64,000 nucleotides of DNA, taken from Arthrobacter alpinus (GTDB taxonomy: Bacteria > Actinomycetota > Actinomycetes > Actinomycetales > Micrococcaceae). Made by a program: the position numbers and the translations under genes. The DNA is taken from positions 1,984,001 through 2,048,000 of the forward strand of contig NZ_FNTV01000001.1 of assembly GCF_900105965.1 (NCBI RefSeq). Reading direction: 5' to 3'. The stretch's first letter is position 1, and each line of letters starts with the position of its first letter. The notes beneath the pieces were generated by a model, which had not been told where the DNA came from, searched no databases, and saw only the letters and a list, made by a program, of their open reading frames with translations. Positions 9,158 through 18,246 of this stretch are shown piece by piece.

Positions 9158-10093
9158 GTGGAACTCCATCAACTTCAAATGCTGCGCGAGCTTGGCGAGC
9201 TTGGCAGCGTCAAGGCCGTCGCCGACACATTGTCCGTCACCCCGTCCGCGGTCTCGCAACAGATCTCGCTGCTCCAACGCCAGGTAAGCACGCCGCTGAC
9301 CCGCAAGGATGGCCGGAATCTGGTTCTTACGGAGGCGGGGAAAGTGCTGGCCGATGCCGGCGCGGACGTCATCAACGCCATGGCCGGTGCCAAGGCGGCC
9401 ATTGGCGCCTACCAGCAAGATCCCGGCGGAACCGTCACCGTCAGTGGATTCCACAGTGCCGGCCAGGCCTTGTTCGCGCCGCTGGTTCGCCGCTTGGCCG
9501 ACGCCGGACCGGCGGGTTTGGCGCCCGCGCCGGCCCTACCGCGGGTCAGGCTCTCGGACGAGGACGTGGCGCAGCACGATTTCCCGGCGCTAACGGCCCG
9601 CTACGATCTGGTGTTGGCTCACCGCATGGACCACAGCCCGGCGTGGCCTGATGCCCGGGTCCGCGTCATCCCGCTGGCCCATGAACCACTCGATATAGCC
9701 GTGGCAACGAATCATCCCTTGGCGGCTCTTTCCGAGTTGTCCCCGGAAGACGTGGTGGCTTACCCCTGGGTGGCCAGCCGCAGCGGCTACTCCCCCGCAG
9801 ATGTTTTGACCGCGATAGGGGCGGTGGCCAGCCGCCCCGTGGACGTTGTCCATCGCATCAACGACTACTCCGCGGCCGCAGCACTGGTGTCCACGGGCGA
9901 GGTCATTGGCCTGCTCCCTCGATACACCTCGGGCCTGGCCGCTGATTCCGGCGTAACGCTGCGCCCCCTGTCGGGCATCAGCACACGACGCCGGATCGAC
10001 TTGCTGGCCCGCCCGGAAACCCTCAAGCGAGCCTCAGTCATGATTGTGGCGCAGGCGCTGCAACAGGTGATGGCGGAGCTCACCGGCGACTGA
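9158..10093 (+). CDS. LysR-type transcriptional regulator, probably of tdh-kbl
   Basis: A 311-residue protein. The N-terminal winged helix is LysR-type: LQMLRELGELGSVKAVADTL, then TPSAVSQQISLLQRQ. A periplasmic-binding-protein-like effector domain follows. The start is GTG 9158; the spacing behind the operator is so short that the message may have a very brief leader. Divergence from tdh-kbl through a shared dyad makes threonine degradation the likely target. The effector may be threonine or a pathway intermediate, which is inference. The gene ends before a palindrome shared with the convergent dehydrogenase gene. Confidence 0.88.
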   Translation: MELHQLQMLRELGELGSVKAVADTLSVTPSAVSQQISLLQRQVSTPLTRKDGRNLVLTEAGKVLADAGADVINAMAGAKAAIGAYQQDPGGTVTVSGFHSAGQALFAPLVRRLADAGPAGLAPAPALPRVRLSDEDVAQHDFPALTARYDLVLAHRMDHSPAWPDARVRVIPLAHEPLDIAVATNHPLAALSELSPEDVVAYPWVASRSGYSPADVLTAIGAVASRPVDVVHRINDYSAAAALVSTGEVIGLLPRYTSGLAADSGVTLRPLSGISTRRRIDLLARPETLKRASVMIVAQALQQVMAELTGD

Positions 10094-10114
10094 GCCGGCC
10101 AGCTCCGCAGTGGG

Positions 10115-10174
10115 GGCGTGCCAAACTGGCGACGGCGCATGGAATTACATGCGCCGTCGCCAGTTTGGCACGCC
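10115..10174. terminator. 60-nt inverted repeat between convergent genes
   Basis: Two 27-nt arms are exactly complementary around GAATTA. The outer 12 bases of each arm, GGCGTGCCAAAC and GTTTGGCACGCC, are identical to those of the 60-nt palindrome at 2628-2687, while the inner halves differ. It sits between the LysR gene (+) and the dehydrogenase gene (-), and probably terminates both. Confidence 0.7.
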
Positions 10175-10202
10175 CTCGGCGCAAGTAGCCGCGGATTGAC
10201 TC

Positions 10203-11423
10203 CTAGGCGCGGGCGGGCTGGCCTGCGTTGAAGTAGTCCACCCATTCGGCCGGCAGTGCCGGTATCTCAAGCGCCCCGCCGCCTGCGCGCAACGATTGCG
10301 CGGCCACAACGCCTGCAGCAACGGCTTCGCGCGCTGCAACGGGCGAGGTTTCCGTGGCTCCGCCCTCGCGGGCAAACCGGAGGAACTCGGCAATCAGCAG
10401 TGGATCGGCTCCGCCGTGCCCTCCTTCGCCGTCGCGAATTTCAATGTCCAGGTCCGGCGCGACGAAGCCATCCTGTGAGCGGCTGGTCCACACCTTGATG
10501 GAATCCCCTGGACCATCGCCGAAGTTTTCCATCCGCCCCTTGGTTCCGATGACCATGTAGTTGCGCCAGTAATCCGGGGTGAAGTGGCACTGCTGGTAGG
10601 ACGCCAAGGCGCCGTTGTCCAAGACCATCTGCATCATGGAAATGTCTTCCACGTCGATCACGGGGTTCAGGTCTGTTTGCTCGGCCGGCGGCCAATTCTC
10701 CAGTGAGAACCAATCCCCCATGCGTCGGTCACTGTTGTCCCTGCGGCTGGCAACGTCACCGTAGACGGCGAGGTCTCCAATGGCGGAGACTTTCTTGGTG
10801 TATCCGCCGGCCAACCAGTGGATGACGTCAATGTCGTGGGCACCCTTTTGCAGCAGCAGGCTGGTGGTGTTGGCCCGTTCGGCGTGCCAATCCTTGAAGT
10901 AGTAGTCGCCGCCGTTGCCGACAAAATGCCTGCACCAAATGGCCTTGACCTCCCCGATTGTCCCGGCCTGGATGAGCTCACGCATCTGGACCACCACGGG
11001 CATGTGGCGCATATTGTGCCCCACATAGAGCCGGGTTCCGGTCTCGAATGCCGCTCCGAGAATGGCATCTGCCGCTTCCACTGTGACATCCAGGGGCTTC
11101 TCACAAAAGGTGGGAATCCCGGCGCGCAGGGTCTGCACGGCAATTTCCGCGTGCCGGTTGTCCGGGGTAAGCACCAGTACGGCGTCGAGCCCGGCACCCA
11201 GGAGTTCATCCATCGAATCGGTGACGACGGCGGTGGGGATCCGTTCGGCTGCATCGGCCCGGCCGCGTTCGGAGGTGTCACACACCATGACGACTTCCGA
11301 TCCTGCACCGGGCTTGTGCACGTGCCGCCATAGGGAGGCTCGCAAGCCAAAACCAACTAGTCCAACTCGCATGTCTTTGACGGCCGGGGCAAAGTCCGGG
11401 CGTGCTTCTACCAAATCTGTCAC
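10203..11423 (-). CDS. Gfo/Idh/MocA-family NAD(P)-dependent oxidoreductase
   Basis: A 406-residue dehydrogenase. The Rossmann start is MRVGLVGFGLRASLW (the family's G-x-G-x-R/x-G variant), followed by LVLTPDNRHAE and the catalytic-lysine motif FCEKPLDVTVE. GAHDIDVIHWLAG provides the conserved aspartate and histidine. Relatives oxidize sugars, sugar alcohols, inositols or aminosugars, or act in glycoside cleavage by transient oxidation; the substrate is not evident. The frame opens at GTG 11423; ATG 11372 (MRVGLVGF) would remove 17 residues that precede the fold. It follows the LacI gene by 42 bases on the same strand, so regulator and enzyme probably share a message. Confidence 0.85.
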   Translation of the reverse strand: MTDLVEARPDFAPAVKDMRVGLVGFGLRASLWRHVHKPGAGSEVVMVCDTSERGRADAAERIPTAVVTDSMDELLGAGLDAVLVLTPDNRHAEIAVQTLRAGIPTFCEKPLDVTVEAADAILGAAFETGTRLYVGHNMRHMPVVVQMRELIQAGTIGEVKAIWCRHFVGNGGDYYFKDWHAERANTTSLLLQKGAHDIDVIHWLAGGYTKKVSAIGDLAVYGDVASRRDNSDRRMGDWFSLENWPPAEQTDLNPVIDVEDISMMQMVLDNGALASYQQCHFTPDYWRNYMVIGTKGRMENFGDGPGDSIKVWTSRSQDGFVAPDLDIEIRDGEGGHGGADPLLIAEFLRFAREGGATETSPVAAREAVAAGVVAAQSLRAGGGALEIPALPAEWVDYFNAGQPARA

Positions 11424-11465
11424 AATGTGTCTTTTCTCTGTATGTTCTTGAAGTTGAAGGGGATT

Positions 11466-12464
11466 CTAGGGTGCAACCGGCGCGGATTCCCGCACAAAGA
11501 GTTGCCAGGGGAATTCCAAAATCCGGTGCTGTACGGAGTCACTCTTGGCACGTTCCACCAGGAATTCGGCCAAGCTGTTGAAGAAATCTACGGGCCCAAC
11601 GGTGCTCAGCGACGGCGCCATCACCTCGCCCTGGAGCGTGTTTCCCACACCGATCACGGCAACATCGCCAGGAACGCTCAACCGCATCCGCTGTGCTGCG
11701 TTGATAGCTGCCATCGCCACAAAGTCTGAGGTAGCGAAAATGGCCGTGGGCGGGTCGGGCTGTGACAGCAGGGCTACGGCAGCCTCGTAGGCGCTGAACT
11801 CGTCGCCGTCGAAAGGTGCCACGTAGTCCTGGCGAAATTCCAGTCCTGCGCGGCGGAGCCCTGCCAGGTAGGCGCCGTACCTGGTTGGACAAGGTGCCTG
11901 AAGACTGCCCCGGGGTGTCAGACACGCCACTTTTGTGTGCGTGGCAGTGAGGTGATCCATGGCAGCATCCATGCTGGATCCGGACACCGAGCGGATGACG
12001 TCAAATCCATTGGGTTCCAAGGTCTCGCTGAAAACCACGAGGTTGTTGTTGCGGCCCAACTCGGCCAACAACGCAGCATCTCCCTCGGCCTCGGCGGCGT
12101 CGATGAAGATCACGTCGGCGCCTTGGCGCTTGATCGCGGTACGCCAGTCGGTGTCGGCAAGGATCATCGGCGTTATGCCAGCACTGGCCACGGCCGCACT
12201 CACGGCCTTGCTGACTGAAAGCGACCACGGGTCCGAGAGCATTGTCAGCGACAACATCATGAGGTTTGACTTGCCCGTACGAATGGTTCGCGCGGCCTGA
12301 TTGGGCCGGTAACCAACCTTCGTCACGGCGGCGTGGACCCGTTCGGCGGTAGCCGGGGATATCCCGGAACCGTTCCCCTTGGTGCGACCGGCCAGAACGT
12401 ATGACACGGTGGCCGTGGACACGCCAGCTTCAGCTGCCACTGTTTTGATGGTGGGCCGAATCAT
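11466..12464 (-). CDS. LacI-family transcriptional regulator
   Basis: A 332-residue protein. The N-terminal LacI helix-turn-helix reads TIKTVAAEAGVSTATVSYVL, with hinge-helix residues around GYRPNQAARTIRTGKS. A sugar-binding-protein-like core follows, with VAVIGVGNTLQGEVMAPSLSTV near the end. It stands downstream of the sugar importer (12604-16369) on the same strand but after a strong hairpin, and directly ahead of the dehydrogenase. It probably represses one or both units. The dyad at 16444-16457 before the importer is a plausible binding site (inference). Confidence 0.92.
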   Translation of the reverse strand: MIRPTIKTVAAEAGVSTATVSYVLAGRTKGNGSGISPATAERVHAAVTKVGYRPNQAARTIRTGKSNLMMLSLTMLSDPWSLSVSKAVSAAVASAGITPMILADTDWRTAIKRQGADVIFIDAAEAEGDAALLAELGRNNNLVVFSETLEPNGFDVIRSVSGSSMDAAMDHLTATHTKVACLTPRGSLQAPCPTRYGAYLAGLRRAGLEFRQDYVAPFDGDEFSAYEAAVALLSQPDPPTAIFATSDFVAMAAINAAQRMRLSVPGDVAVIGVGNTLQGEVMAPSLSTVGPVDFFNSLAEFLVERAKSDSVQHRILEFPWQLFVRESAPVAP

Positions 12465-12548
12465 GGTGCTGCTCTCCTGGACTAGTTCCGTCTGCTGCCG
12501 GATTTTTTGTTGTAGCTTCTAACTTATTGCCATCGGGGCTGCGGTGAC

Positions 12549-12589
12549 TCGGGTTGCCGACACACTACGACGGCGTGTCGGCAACCCGA
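12549..12589. terminator. Hairpin downstream of the sugar-binding-protein gene
   Basis: TCGGGTTGCCGACAC (12549-12563) pairs exactly with GTGTCGGCAACCCGA (12575-12589) around an 11-base loop. It lies 15 bases after the solute-binding gene and before the LacI gene on the same strand, so it should end the importer transcript or reduce read-through into lacI. Confidence 0.75.
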
Positions 12590-12603
12590 TGGGCCGCAGC
12601 TGG

Positions 12604-14289
12604 CTACTTTGAGACCTTTTGCTGTGTGAATACCGGCGCGTCCGGGTTCAAGTCGGCCTCAAACTCGGCGCGAATCTTGTCGCCGCCTTCGGACTTCCAA
12701 CGCTTGAGTGCGGCGGCGAAATCCGAAACCTTGGCACGGCCGGTGATGATGTCCACGACCTTGTCGGTGACGGGCTTTGCAATCTTGGGCCCCACCTTGG
12801 CACTGGTGTCAGAGTAGGAACCGTTGGTGGGGTTGCGCCATGCAAACTCCAGCAGCTTCTTCTCTGCCTCGTAGACGTAGTTGGTCACCTGCGGGTAGCC
12901 CGGGTTGAAGTTCACCCGTTCCGGTGCCGTCATGATGTTCAGGGCACTGACAACACCGGGGAGGTTTTTCAAACCGTCTTCGTTGAGAATGGGGTTGCCA
13001 TTGGCATCGATTGTGTAGTCCTTGTCAGCAACGCCGTAGTTCTTCAGCAGGTATTCTTCGGTACCGAACGGCGCCGAAAGCCAGTTGACCAGGGCAAGCT
13101 GCTCCTTGATGCGCTTTTCATCGGTCTTCTTGAAGGCCGTGTAGCCCACGGTGCCGTAACCCATGTTGTATGTGGGTTTGATGGACCCGTCAAAGCTGAA
13201 CGGAACAAGGATTTCGATGTCAGCGTCCGCATCCAGTGCACGGAAACTGCCCACGTCGCGTGGTCCTGAGACCACCATGGCGCCCAGTGTGCCGTTGACG
13301 ATCCTGGTCTTGGCGTTTGTCATGGTGGCGTCCGGGTAAAAGGCGCCGGCGGCAAATAGCTTGGCGACGAATTCCAGGCCGGCCAGGTAGGCGTCGGTCT
13401 CATACAGGTGCGTCAACGAGCGGTCCGCATTGACGGCCCAGCCGTTGGGAGCACCGAGGCACTGGGTGATGATGTTTAGGACGTTGACGTAGGCCGGTTC
13501 CAAGGCGTATTGCTGCTTGGCGGGGTTGCTGAGCTCCTTGACCTTGTCGAAGAACTCATTGGCGTCCTTGGCGTTGAGCCCACCTACCTTGGACCACGTT
13601 TTTTGGGTGCCGAGCATGACCTGGCCGAACGGCGTGCTGGGGATGGGTGCACCCCAGATCTTTCCATTGACGACGGCGGTTCGCCAGGAATCGGGCTTCA
13701 GTGCGGCAAGGTTGGGGTATTCAAGAACAGCGTCCCCTGAGAGATAAGGTGTCAGGTCTTCAAACTTCGCCTCAAGCATGGGGCCAACGTTGGGCAGGCC
13801 CTGGTTTGGCGGAATCCACATCAAGTCCGGGAGCGTGTCGCCGGCGAGGATGGTTGCGAACTTGGCGGGGTACCCATCGCCGGTGTCTTCCACAATCTGC
13901 ATGTTGAACTCGCCGCCGAGAGCTGCGTTCAAGCGCTGCCAGAACGGGTTGTCCGGCATAGCCGGTGCCATAATCTCAAAGGTTTCGGACAGAACACTGA
14001 CCGGTCCTGTCAGCGGTTGGCCCGTGGTGGAAGCGACCGGCTTGGGCATGTTGATAAAGCCTGCTTCCAGACCTTCCGCGTTTCCGGGAAGGTCTGCCAC
14101 AACGGCGGTGAATTCCTTGTACGTGGGCAGGGTGACCGATTCTGAGGCCTGCGCCCCGCCATCCTTCGCCCCGGCACCGCCGCCACAGGCGGAAAGTGTT
14201 CCGCTCAAGGCAACGGCCGCAACAGAAATGCCTGCGAGCCCGAGGAAATTACGTCGTGAAACTCCAGCAGTATCGATAGAACGCTTCAT
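12604..14289 (-). CDS. Sugar ABC transporter substrate-binding lipoprotein (LplA/YtcQ-type)
   Basis: A 561-residue secreted binding protein, large for the class and typical of the LplA/YtcQ subfamily that feeds oligosaccharide or glycan fragments to LplB/LplC-type permeases. The signal has a twin-arginine motif (GVSRRNFLGLAG), a hydrophobic stretch, and the lipobox LSAC, so it is probably Tat-exported and lipid-anchored. The open frame reaches 14322, but ATG 14289 (MKRSIDTAGVSRRNF) gives the correct signal length and follows an AAAGAGA ribosome site. It is the last gene of a three-gene importer; no ATPase gene is present, so a shared MsiK-like ATPase encoded elsewhere is probably used. Confidence 0.92.
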   Translation of the reverse strand: MKRSIDTAGVSRRNFLGLAGISVAAVALSGTLSACGGGAGAKDGGAQASESVTLPTYKEFTAVVADLPGNAEGLEAGFINMPKPVASTTGQPLTGPVSVLSETFEIMAPAMPDNPFWQRLNAALGGEFNMQIVEDTGDGYPAKFATILAGDTLPDLMWIPPNQGLPNVGPMLEAKFEDLTPYLSGDAVLEYPNLAALKPDSWRTAVVNGKIWGAPIPSTPFGQVMLGTQKTWSKVGGLNAKDANEFFDKVKELSNPAKQQYALEPAYVNVLNIITQCLGAPNGWAVNADRSLTHLYETDAYLAGLEFVAKLFAAGAFYPDATMTNAKTRIVNGTLGAMVVSGPRDVGSFRALDADADIEILVPFSFDGSIKPTYNMGYGTVGYTAFKKTDEKRIKEQLALVNWLSAPFGTEEYLLKNYGVADKDYTIDANGNPILNEDGLKNLPGVVSALNIMTAPERVNFNPGYPQVTNYVYEAEKKLLEFAWRNPTNGSYSDTSAKVGPKIAKPVTDKVVDIITGRAKVSDFAAALKRWKSEGGDKIRAEFEADLNPDAPVFTQQKVSK

Positions 14290-14333
14290 ACTAAATCTCT
14301 TTCTTTTCCAGGTGGTGCACACGAGTGAATTGG

Positions 14334-15272
14334 TTAGCCTTTGATGGCGCCGGTGATGACGCCCTTGGTGAAGTGTTTTTGAAGGAACGGGTAAACAATC
14401 AGAATGGGCAACAGGGCCACCACCACGATGGCCATCTGCATGGACTGCGGCGGCGGTGTGGAGGTCACCCCGATGGCCTCGGCCATTGATCCGCCCTGAA
14501 CCACGTAGTTGCGCAGCACCAGTTGGACCGGATACAGGGTTTGGTCGTTGATGTAGAGCATGGCGTTGAAGAACGCGTTCCAGAATCCCACCGCGTAGAA
14601 CAGGCCAACCACCGCAATGACGGCCTTGGACAGTGGCAGGACAACCTTGCGCAGGATCATGAAATCGCTGGCCCCATCAATCCGGGCGGCTTCAATCAAT
14701 TCGGATGGGATGTTCATGAAGAATGAACGCATCACCACGAAGTTGAATGCGGCAAAGGTGCCGGGCAGGATCAGCGACCAGATCGTGTTGAGCAGTCCCA
14801 GCTGTTTGACCATCAAAAACATGGGAATCAGGCCTGGCGCAAAGAGCAAGGTGAACAACACCAGGAGCAGTACGGGGCGCCCAAAGAGTACAGGTCGGCT
14901 GGTGGCGTAAGCCATCGTGATGGTGATGAACAATGCCATGAAGGTGCCTACCGCCGTGATGAAAGCACTCACCCCCAGCGCCCGGAACATGAATTCGCCG
15001 CTGAAGATGGCCTGGTAAGCAGCGAACGTGGGGTGGGTTGGCCAGAGGACGAATCCGCCGGCGGCTATCAATTGTTCGTCGTCGGCGAGCGAGGTGGAGA
15101 CCACCAGAAGCAACGGTATGACGATCGAGAGGCTGATGCCGCCAATGACCACTGCCTTGATGGCGTTGTAGATCGGTGAGGCTGGTTCCTTCCACGCGGG
15201 CCGGCCAGGGTTGAAGCTCAGCTGCTTGTCACGGCGTCGGGCGGCACGGAGGCCAGAAAGTGTTGCGGTCAT
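14334..15272 (-). CDS. Carbohydrate ABC transporter permease (LplC/YtcP-type)
   Basis: A 312-residue inner-membrane permease with six predicted helices. The cytoplasmic EAA loop is ELIEAARIDGASDFMILRKVVLPLS, which docks the ATPase. The late PQSMQMAIVVVALLPILIVYPFLQKHF segment and the ending KGVITGAIKG are typical of the MalG-like half. The frame also contains ATG 15314, which overlaps the previous gene's stop as ATGA after AGAAGG. ATG 15272 is preferred because it has the better site, AAGGAG six bases ahead. It pairs with the upstream LplB-type permease and the downstream binding protein. Confidence 0.9.
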   Translation of the reverse strand: MTATLSGLRAARRRDKQLSFNPGRPAWKEPASPIYNAIKAVVIGGISLSIVIPLLLVVSTSLADDEQLIAAGGFVLWPTHPTFAAYQAIFSGEFMFRALGVSAFITAVGTFMALFITITMAYATSRPVLFGRPVLLLVLFTLLFAPGLIPMFLMVKQLGLLNTIWSLILPGTFAAFNFVVMRSFFMNIPSELIEAARIDGASDFMILRKVVLPLSKAVIAVVGLFYAVGFWNAFFNAMLYINDQTLYPVQLVLRNYVVQGGSMAEAIGVTSTPPPQSMQMAIVVVALLPILIVYPFLQKHFTKGVITGAIKG

Positions 15273-15310
15273 GGTTCTCTCCTTGTGCGGTGCAATTGGT
15301 GCCGGGGCGC

Positions 15311-16369
15311 TCATGAGCCGACCTTCTTTTGGAAGATTCCGGGCTCACCCAGACGGTGGGCCACCTTATTGGCGGCAAAGATCAACAAGGCTCCCACGAC
15401 GCCCTTGGCCAGACCGGCAGCAGCACCTGCGCTCCAGCCACCGCCAACAACTCCGGCAAAGTAGGTGAAGGTGTCCAGAACCTCAGAGGCACCGGCACCG
15501 ACGGCGTCGTGTTGGAGCAGGAACTGCTCAAAGCCAACGCTGAGGATGTCCCCGATCCGCAGGATCAACAGCAAAACAATGATGGAACGCAACCCCGGGA
15601 GGGTAATGTGCCACATCCGGCGCCAACGGCCCGCGCCGTCGGCCGCTGCTGCCTCGTACAGTGAGCCGTCAATGGCGGCCAGCGAGGCCAGGAAGATGAT
15701 CATGGCCCATCCGGCGTCCTTCCATACGAGTTGGATGGTGGCCAACAGCGGGAAGGTATCCGGGTTGGTCATGAACGGGATGGTGTCCAGGCCAAGGTCA
15801 CGCAGGCTGTTGTTGACCAGCCCGGCACCACCTAGAACCTGTTGGAACAAGGCGATGACAAGTACCCAGGACAAGAAGTGCGGCAGGTAAACAAGTGACT
15901 GGAACCAGCGGCGAAGCTTGTTGCTGACCAGGGAATCAACAATCAGGGCCAGCCCCAGCGGTACGGGGAAGAAGAGGACCAGCTGCCACACGGCCAACAC
16001 AATCGTGTTGCGCAGCGCCACCCAGAAGTCCGGGTTGAAATATAGGTCTATGAAGTTTTGCAGGCCAACCCAGTCGCTGCCGGAGATACCAAGAAACGGC
16101 TGATAATCCTGAAACGCGATGACGTTGCCAAGAATGGGGATGTAAAAGAACAGGGCCAGAAACGCAACGCCTGGAATCATCATCAAGAGCATCTGCCGGT
16201 CCCTGCGCAAACGAGTGCGCCAAGAGATCTTTCGAACGGCTGTTCCGTCATGGCGCTGACGGCCGCGGCCGGACTTCTTCTCCAGCTTGCCCCGGGGATC
16301 GGGTGCGGCCTCGGAACGGTCAATGGCCACGGTTGCGTGCGCCGCCGACTCCTGCTGCATCTGGCTCAT
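15311..16369 (-). CDS. Carbohydrate ABC transporter permease (LplB-type)
   Basis: A 352-residue permease and the first gene of the importer. A basic cytoplasmic N-terminus of about 60 residues precedes the first helix (MLLMMIPGVAFLALFFYIPI). The EAA loop is SLYEAAAADGAGRWRRMWHITLP. AGGAGT stands before the ATG. The family is the MalF/LplB-like half of type I sugar importers. Upstream lies a 368-base gap containing a LacI-type dyad at 16444-16457, so the unit is probably sugar-inducible. Confidence 0.9.
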   Translation of the reverse strand: MSQMQQESAAHATVAIDRSEAAPDPRGKLEKKSGRGRQRHDGTAVRKISWRTRLRRDRQMLLMMIPGVAFLALFFYIPILGNVIAFQDYQPFLGISGSDWVGLQNFIDLYFNPDFWVALRNTIVLAVWQLVLFFPVPLGLALIVDSLVSNKLRRWFQSLVYLPHFLSWVLVIALFQQVLGGAGLVNNSLRDLGLDTIPFMTNPDTFPLLATIQLVWKDAGWAMIIFLASLAAIDGSLYEAAAADGAGRWRRMWHITLPGLRSIIVLLLILRIGDILSVGFEQFLLQHDAVGAGASEVLDTFTYFAGVVGGGWSAGAAAGLAKGVVGALLIFAANKVAHRLGEPGIFQKKVGS

Positions 16370-16443
16370 AGGTACTCCTGATCTTCGTGGAACGGTCGAC
16401 TCCTATGCTGAGGCCACCGATTCGGTGATCTCGCTTTGCGTTG

Positions 16444-16457
16444 GTTAACCGATTAAC
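16444..16457. promoter_or_regulatory. LacI-type operator dyad upstream of the importer
   Basis: GTTAACCGATTAAC is a 14-base dyad centred on CG, with 12 of 14 positions symmetrical; outer CGTTG/CAACG bases extend it. A central CG and AT-rich half-sites are typical of LacI-family operators. It is 75 bases upstream of the permease start. Besides two terminators, I see nothing else in the 16370-16737 gap. Confidence 0.55.
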
Positions 16458-16556
16458 AACGATAAGTGACTCAAGCCACAGATGCAAGATATTGGCTGAA
16501 ATTCTTTCAAAGATGTCATGAGCAATCATTTGGGCGATGTGCCGGCGCAAAAAAAT

Positions 16557-16613
16557 GCCCGTCCCCGCTTTCTGCATCCGTAGGAAGTCGGGTTGCGGAA
16601 AGCGGGGACGGGC
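16557..16613 (-). terminator. Rho-independent terminator for minus-strand transcripts
   Basis: GCCCGTCCCCGCTTTCTGCA (16557-16576) pairs with a nearly exact complement at 16594-16613. On the minus strand the stem is followed by a run of seven T (complement of 16548-16554), the classical terminator order. It is a second stop after gatB and insulates the importer promoter. Confidence 0.8.
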
Positions 16614-16653
16614 TCAGACCAGCGGGGTGGCGAAATCAATCATCCCGAATGAA

Positions 16654-16719
16654 AAATGCCGCCGCTCCCGCTTTTTGCCACCGGTATAGCGGTGGCAAAA
16701 AGCGGTAACGGCGGCATTT
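16654..16719 (-). terminator. Terminator downstream of gatB
   Basis: AAATGCCGCCG and CCGCTTTTTGCCACCG pair with CGGTGGCAAAAAGCGG and CGGCGGCATTT. One small internal bulge (CTC/TAA) and a six-base loop interrupt the stem. It begins 19 bases after the gatB stop. Confidence 0.75.
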
Positions 16720-16737
16720 CCCAAATGGACGCGGTAA

Positions 16738-18246
16738 CTACCCCTCGACGCCGAGCGTCTTGAGGATCAGTTCGCGCACGCGGCCGGCGTCGGCCTGTCC
16801 GCGGGTCACCTTCATGACACCGCCAACAATGGCACCAACGGCCTGGACCTTGCCGCCGCGGATCTTCTCCGCAACATCGGGCTGGGCTGCCAGGGCTTCA
16901 TCGATCGCTGTCTGGAGGGCGCCGTCGTCGGAGACCACGGCCAGGCCGCGCTTGGCAACAACCTCGGTGGGCGTGCCCTCTCCCTCAAGGACGCCGTCAA
17001 GCACCTTGCGGGCCAGCTTGTCGTTGATGGCACCGGAGGCGATGAGCTTCTCGATCTCAACCACGACGGCGGGGCTGACGCCCAGCGCTGCGGGGTCAAC
17101 ATCGGCCAGCTTGGCGCGGCGGGCGATCTCGCCCATCCACCACTTGCGGGCCGCGGCAGCCGAGGCACCGGCGGCAATTGTCTCTTCGATTTCATCCATG
17201 AGGCCGGCGTTGACAACATCGCGGAATTCCAGGTCCGAGTAGCCCCAGTCGGCCTGCAGGCGCTTGCGGCGCTCGGCGGGCGGCTCGGGCAGGCGGGAAC
17301 GCAGTTCCTCAACCCACTCGGGCGTGGTGACGATGGGCACAAGGTCCGGTTCCGGGAAGTACCGGTAGTCGTCGGCGTCAGACTTGGGGCGGCCGGAGGT
17401 GGTGGACTTGGTGTCCTCGTGCCAGTGGCGGGTTTCCTGCGTGATGGCCACGCCGGAGTCCAGGACGGCGGCGTGGCGCTGGATCTCGAACTTCACGGCG
17501 TTTTCGACGGCGCGCAAGGAGTTCACGTTCTTGGTCTCGGTGCGCGTGCCGAACTTTTCCCGGCCGTGGGGGCGCAGGGAGACGTTGGCGTCGCAGCGGA
17601 CGTTGCCGTGCTCCATCTTTGCCTCGGACACGCCCAGGTTCTTCACGATTTCCCGGATGGCTGCGACATAAGCCTTGGCCAGCTCGGGGGCGCGCGAACC
17701 TGCACCTTCAATGGTCTTGGTGACAATTTCCACCAGCGGAACACCCGAACGGTTGTAGTCCACCAAGGAGAAGTCGGCGCCCTGGATGCGGCCCGTGGAA
17801 CCGCCCATGTGGGTCAGCTTTCCGGCGTCCTCTTCCATGTGGGCACGCTCAATTTCCACATGGAAGACTGTGCCGTCTTCGAGCTCGATGTCGATCCAGC
17901 CGTCGTAGCAGATGGGGTCATCGTACTGGGAGGTCTGGAAGTTCTTCGGGGTGTCCGGGTAGAAGTACTGCTTGCGCGCAAAGGTGCTGTGCGGGGCGAT
18001 CTTGCAGTTCAGTGCCAAGCCGATCAGGATCGAGGACTCGACGGCCTTCTTGTTCACCACGGGCAGCACGCCGGGCAGGCCCAGGCATACTTCGTTGACG
18101 TTGGTGTTGGGGGCATCGCCAAAGACGTTGGGGGCCGAGGAGAACATCTTGGTCTTGGTGTTCAGTTCAACGTGAACCTCAAAGCCCAGAACGGGGTCGT
18201 ACTTTTCCATGGCTTCTTCGAAGCTGAGAATGGTGTCAACGATCAT
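16738..18246 (-). CDS. gatB: Asp-tRNA(Asn)/Glu-tRNA(Gln) amidotransferase subunit B
   Basis: A 502-residue subunit that binds the misacylated tRNA and activates its side-chain carboxylate with ATP, so that Glu-tRNA(Gln) or Asp-tRNA(Asn) is amidated. The N-terminal GLEVHVELNTKTKMFSSAPN (here GFEVHVELNTKTKMFSSAPN) and YFYPDTPKNFQTSQYD are diagnostic. HGNVRCDANVSLRP is present, and the C-terminal YqeY-like tRNA-binding tail ends in GGVMKVTRGQADAGRV. The start overlaps the gatA stop by one base (TAATG), so translation is coupled. Last gene of gatC-gatA-gatB. Confidence 0.97.
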   Translation of the reverse strand: MIVDTILSFEEAMEKYDPVLGFEVHVELNTKTKMFSSAPNVFGDAPNTNVNEVCLGLPGVLPVVNKKAVESSILIGLALNCKIAPHSTFARKQYFYPDTPKNFQTSQYDDPICYDGWIDIELEDGTVFHVEIERAHMEEDAGKLTHMGGSTGRIQGADFSLVDYNRSGVPLVEIVTKTIEGAGSRAPELAKAYVAAIREIVKNLGVSEAKMEHGNVRCDANVSLRPHGREKFGTRTETKNVNSLRAVENAVKFEIQRHAAVLDSGVAITQETRHWHEDTKSTTSGRPKSDADDYRYFPEPDLVPIVTTPEWVEELRSRLPEPPAERRKRLQADWGYSDLEFRDVVNAGLMDEIEETIAAGASAAAARKWWMGEIARRAKLADVDPAALGVSPAVVVEIEKLIASGAINDKLARKVLDGVLEGEGTPTEVVAKRGLAVVSDDGALQTAIDEALAAQPDVAEKIRGGKVQAVGAIVGGVMKVTRGQADAGRVRELILKTLGVEG

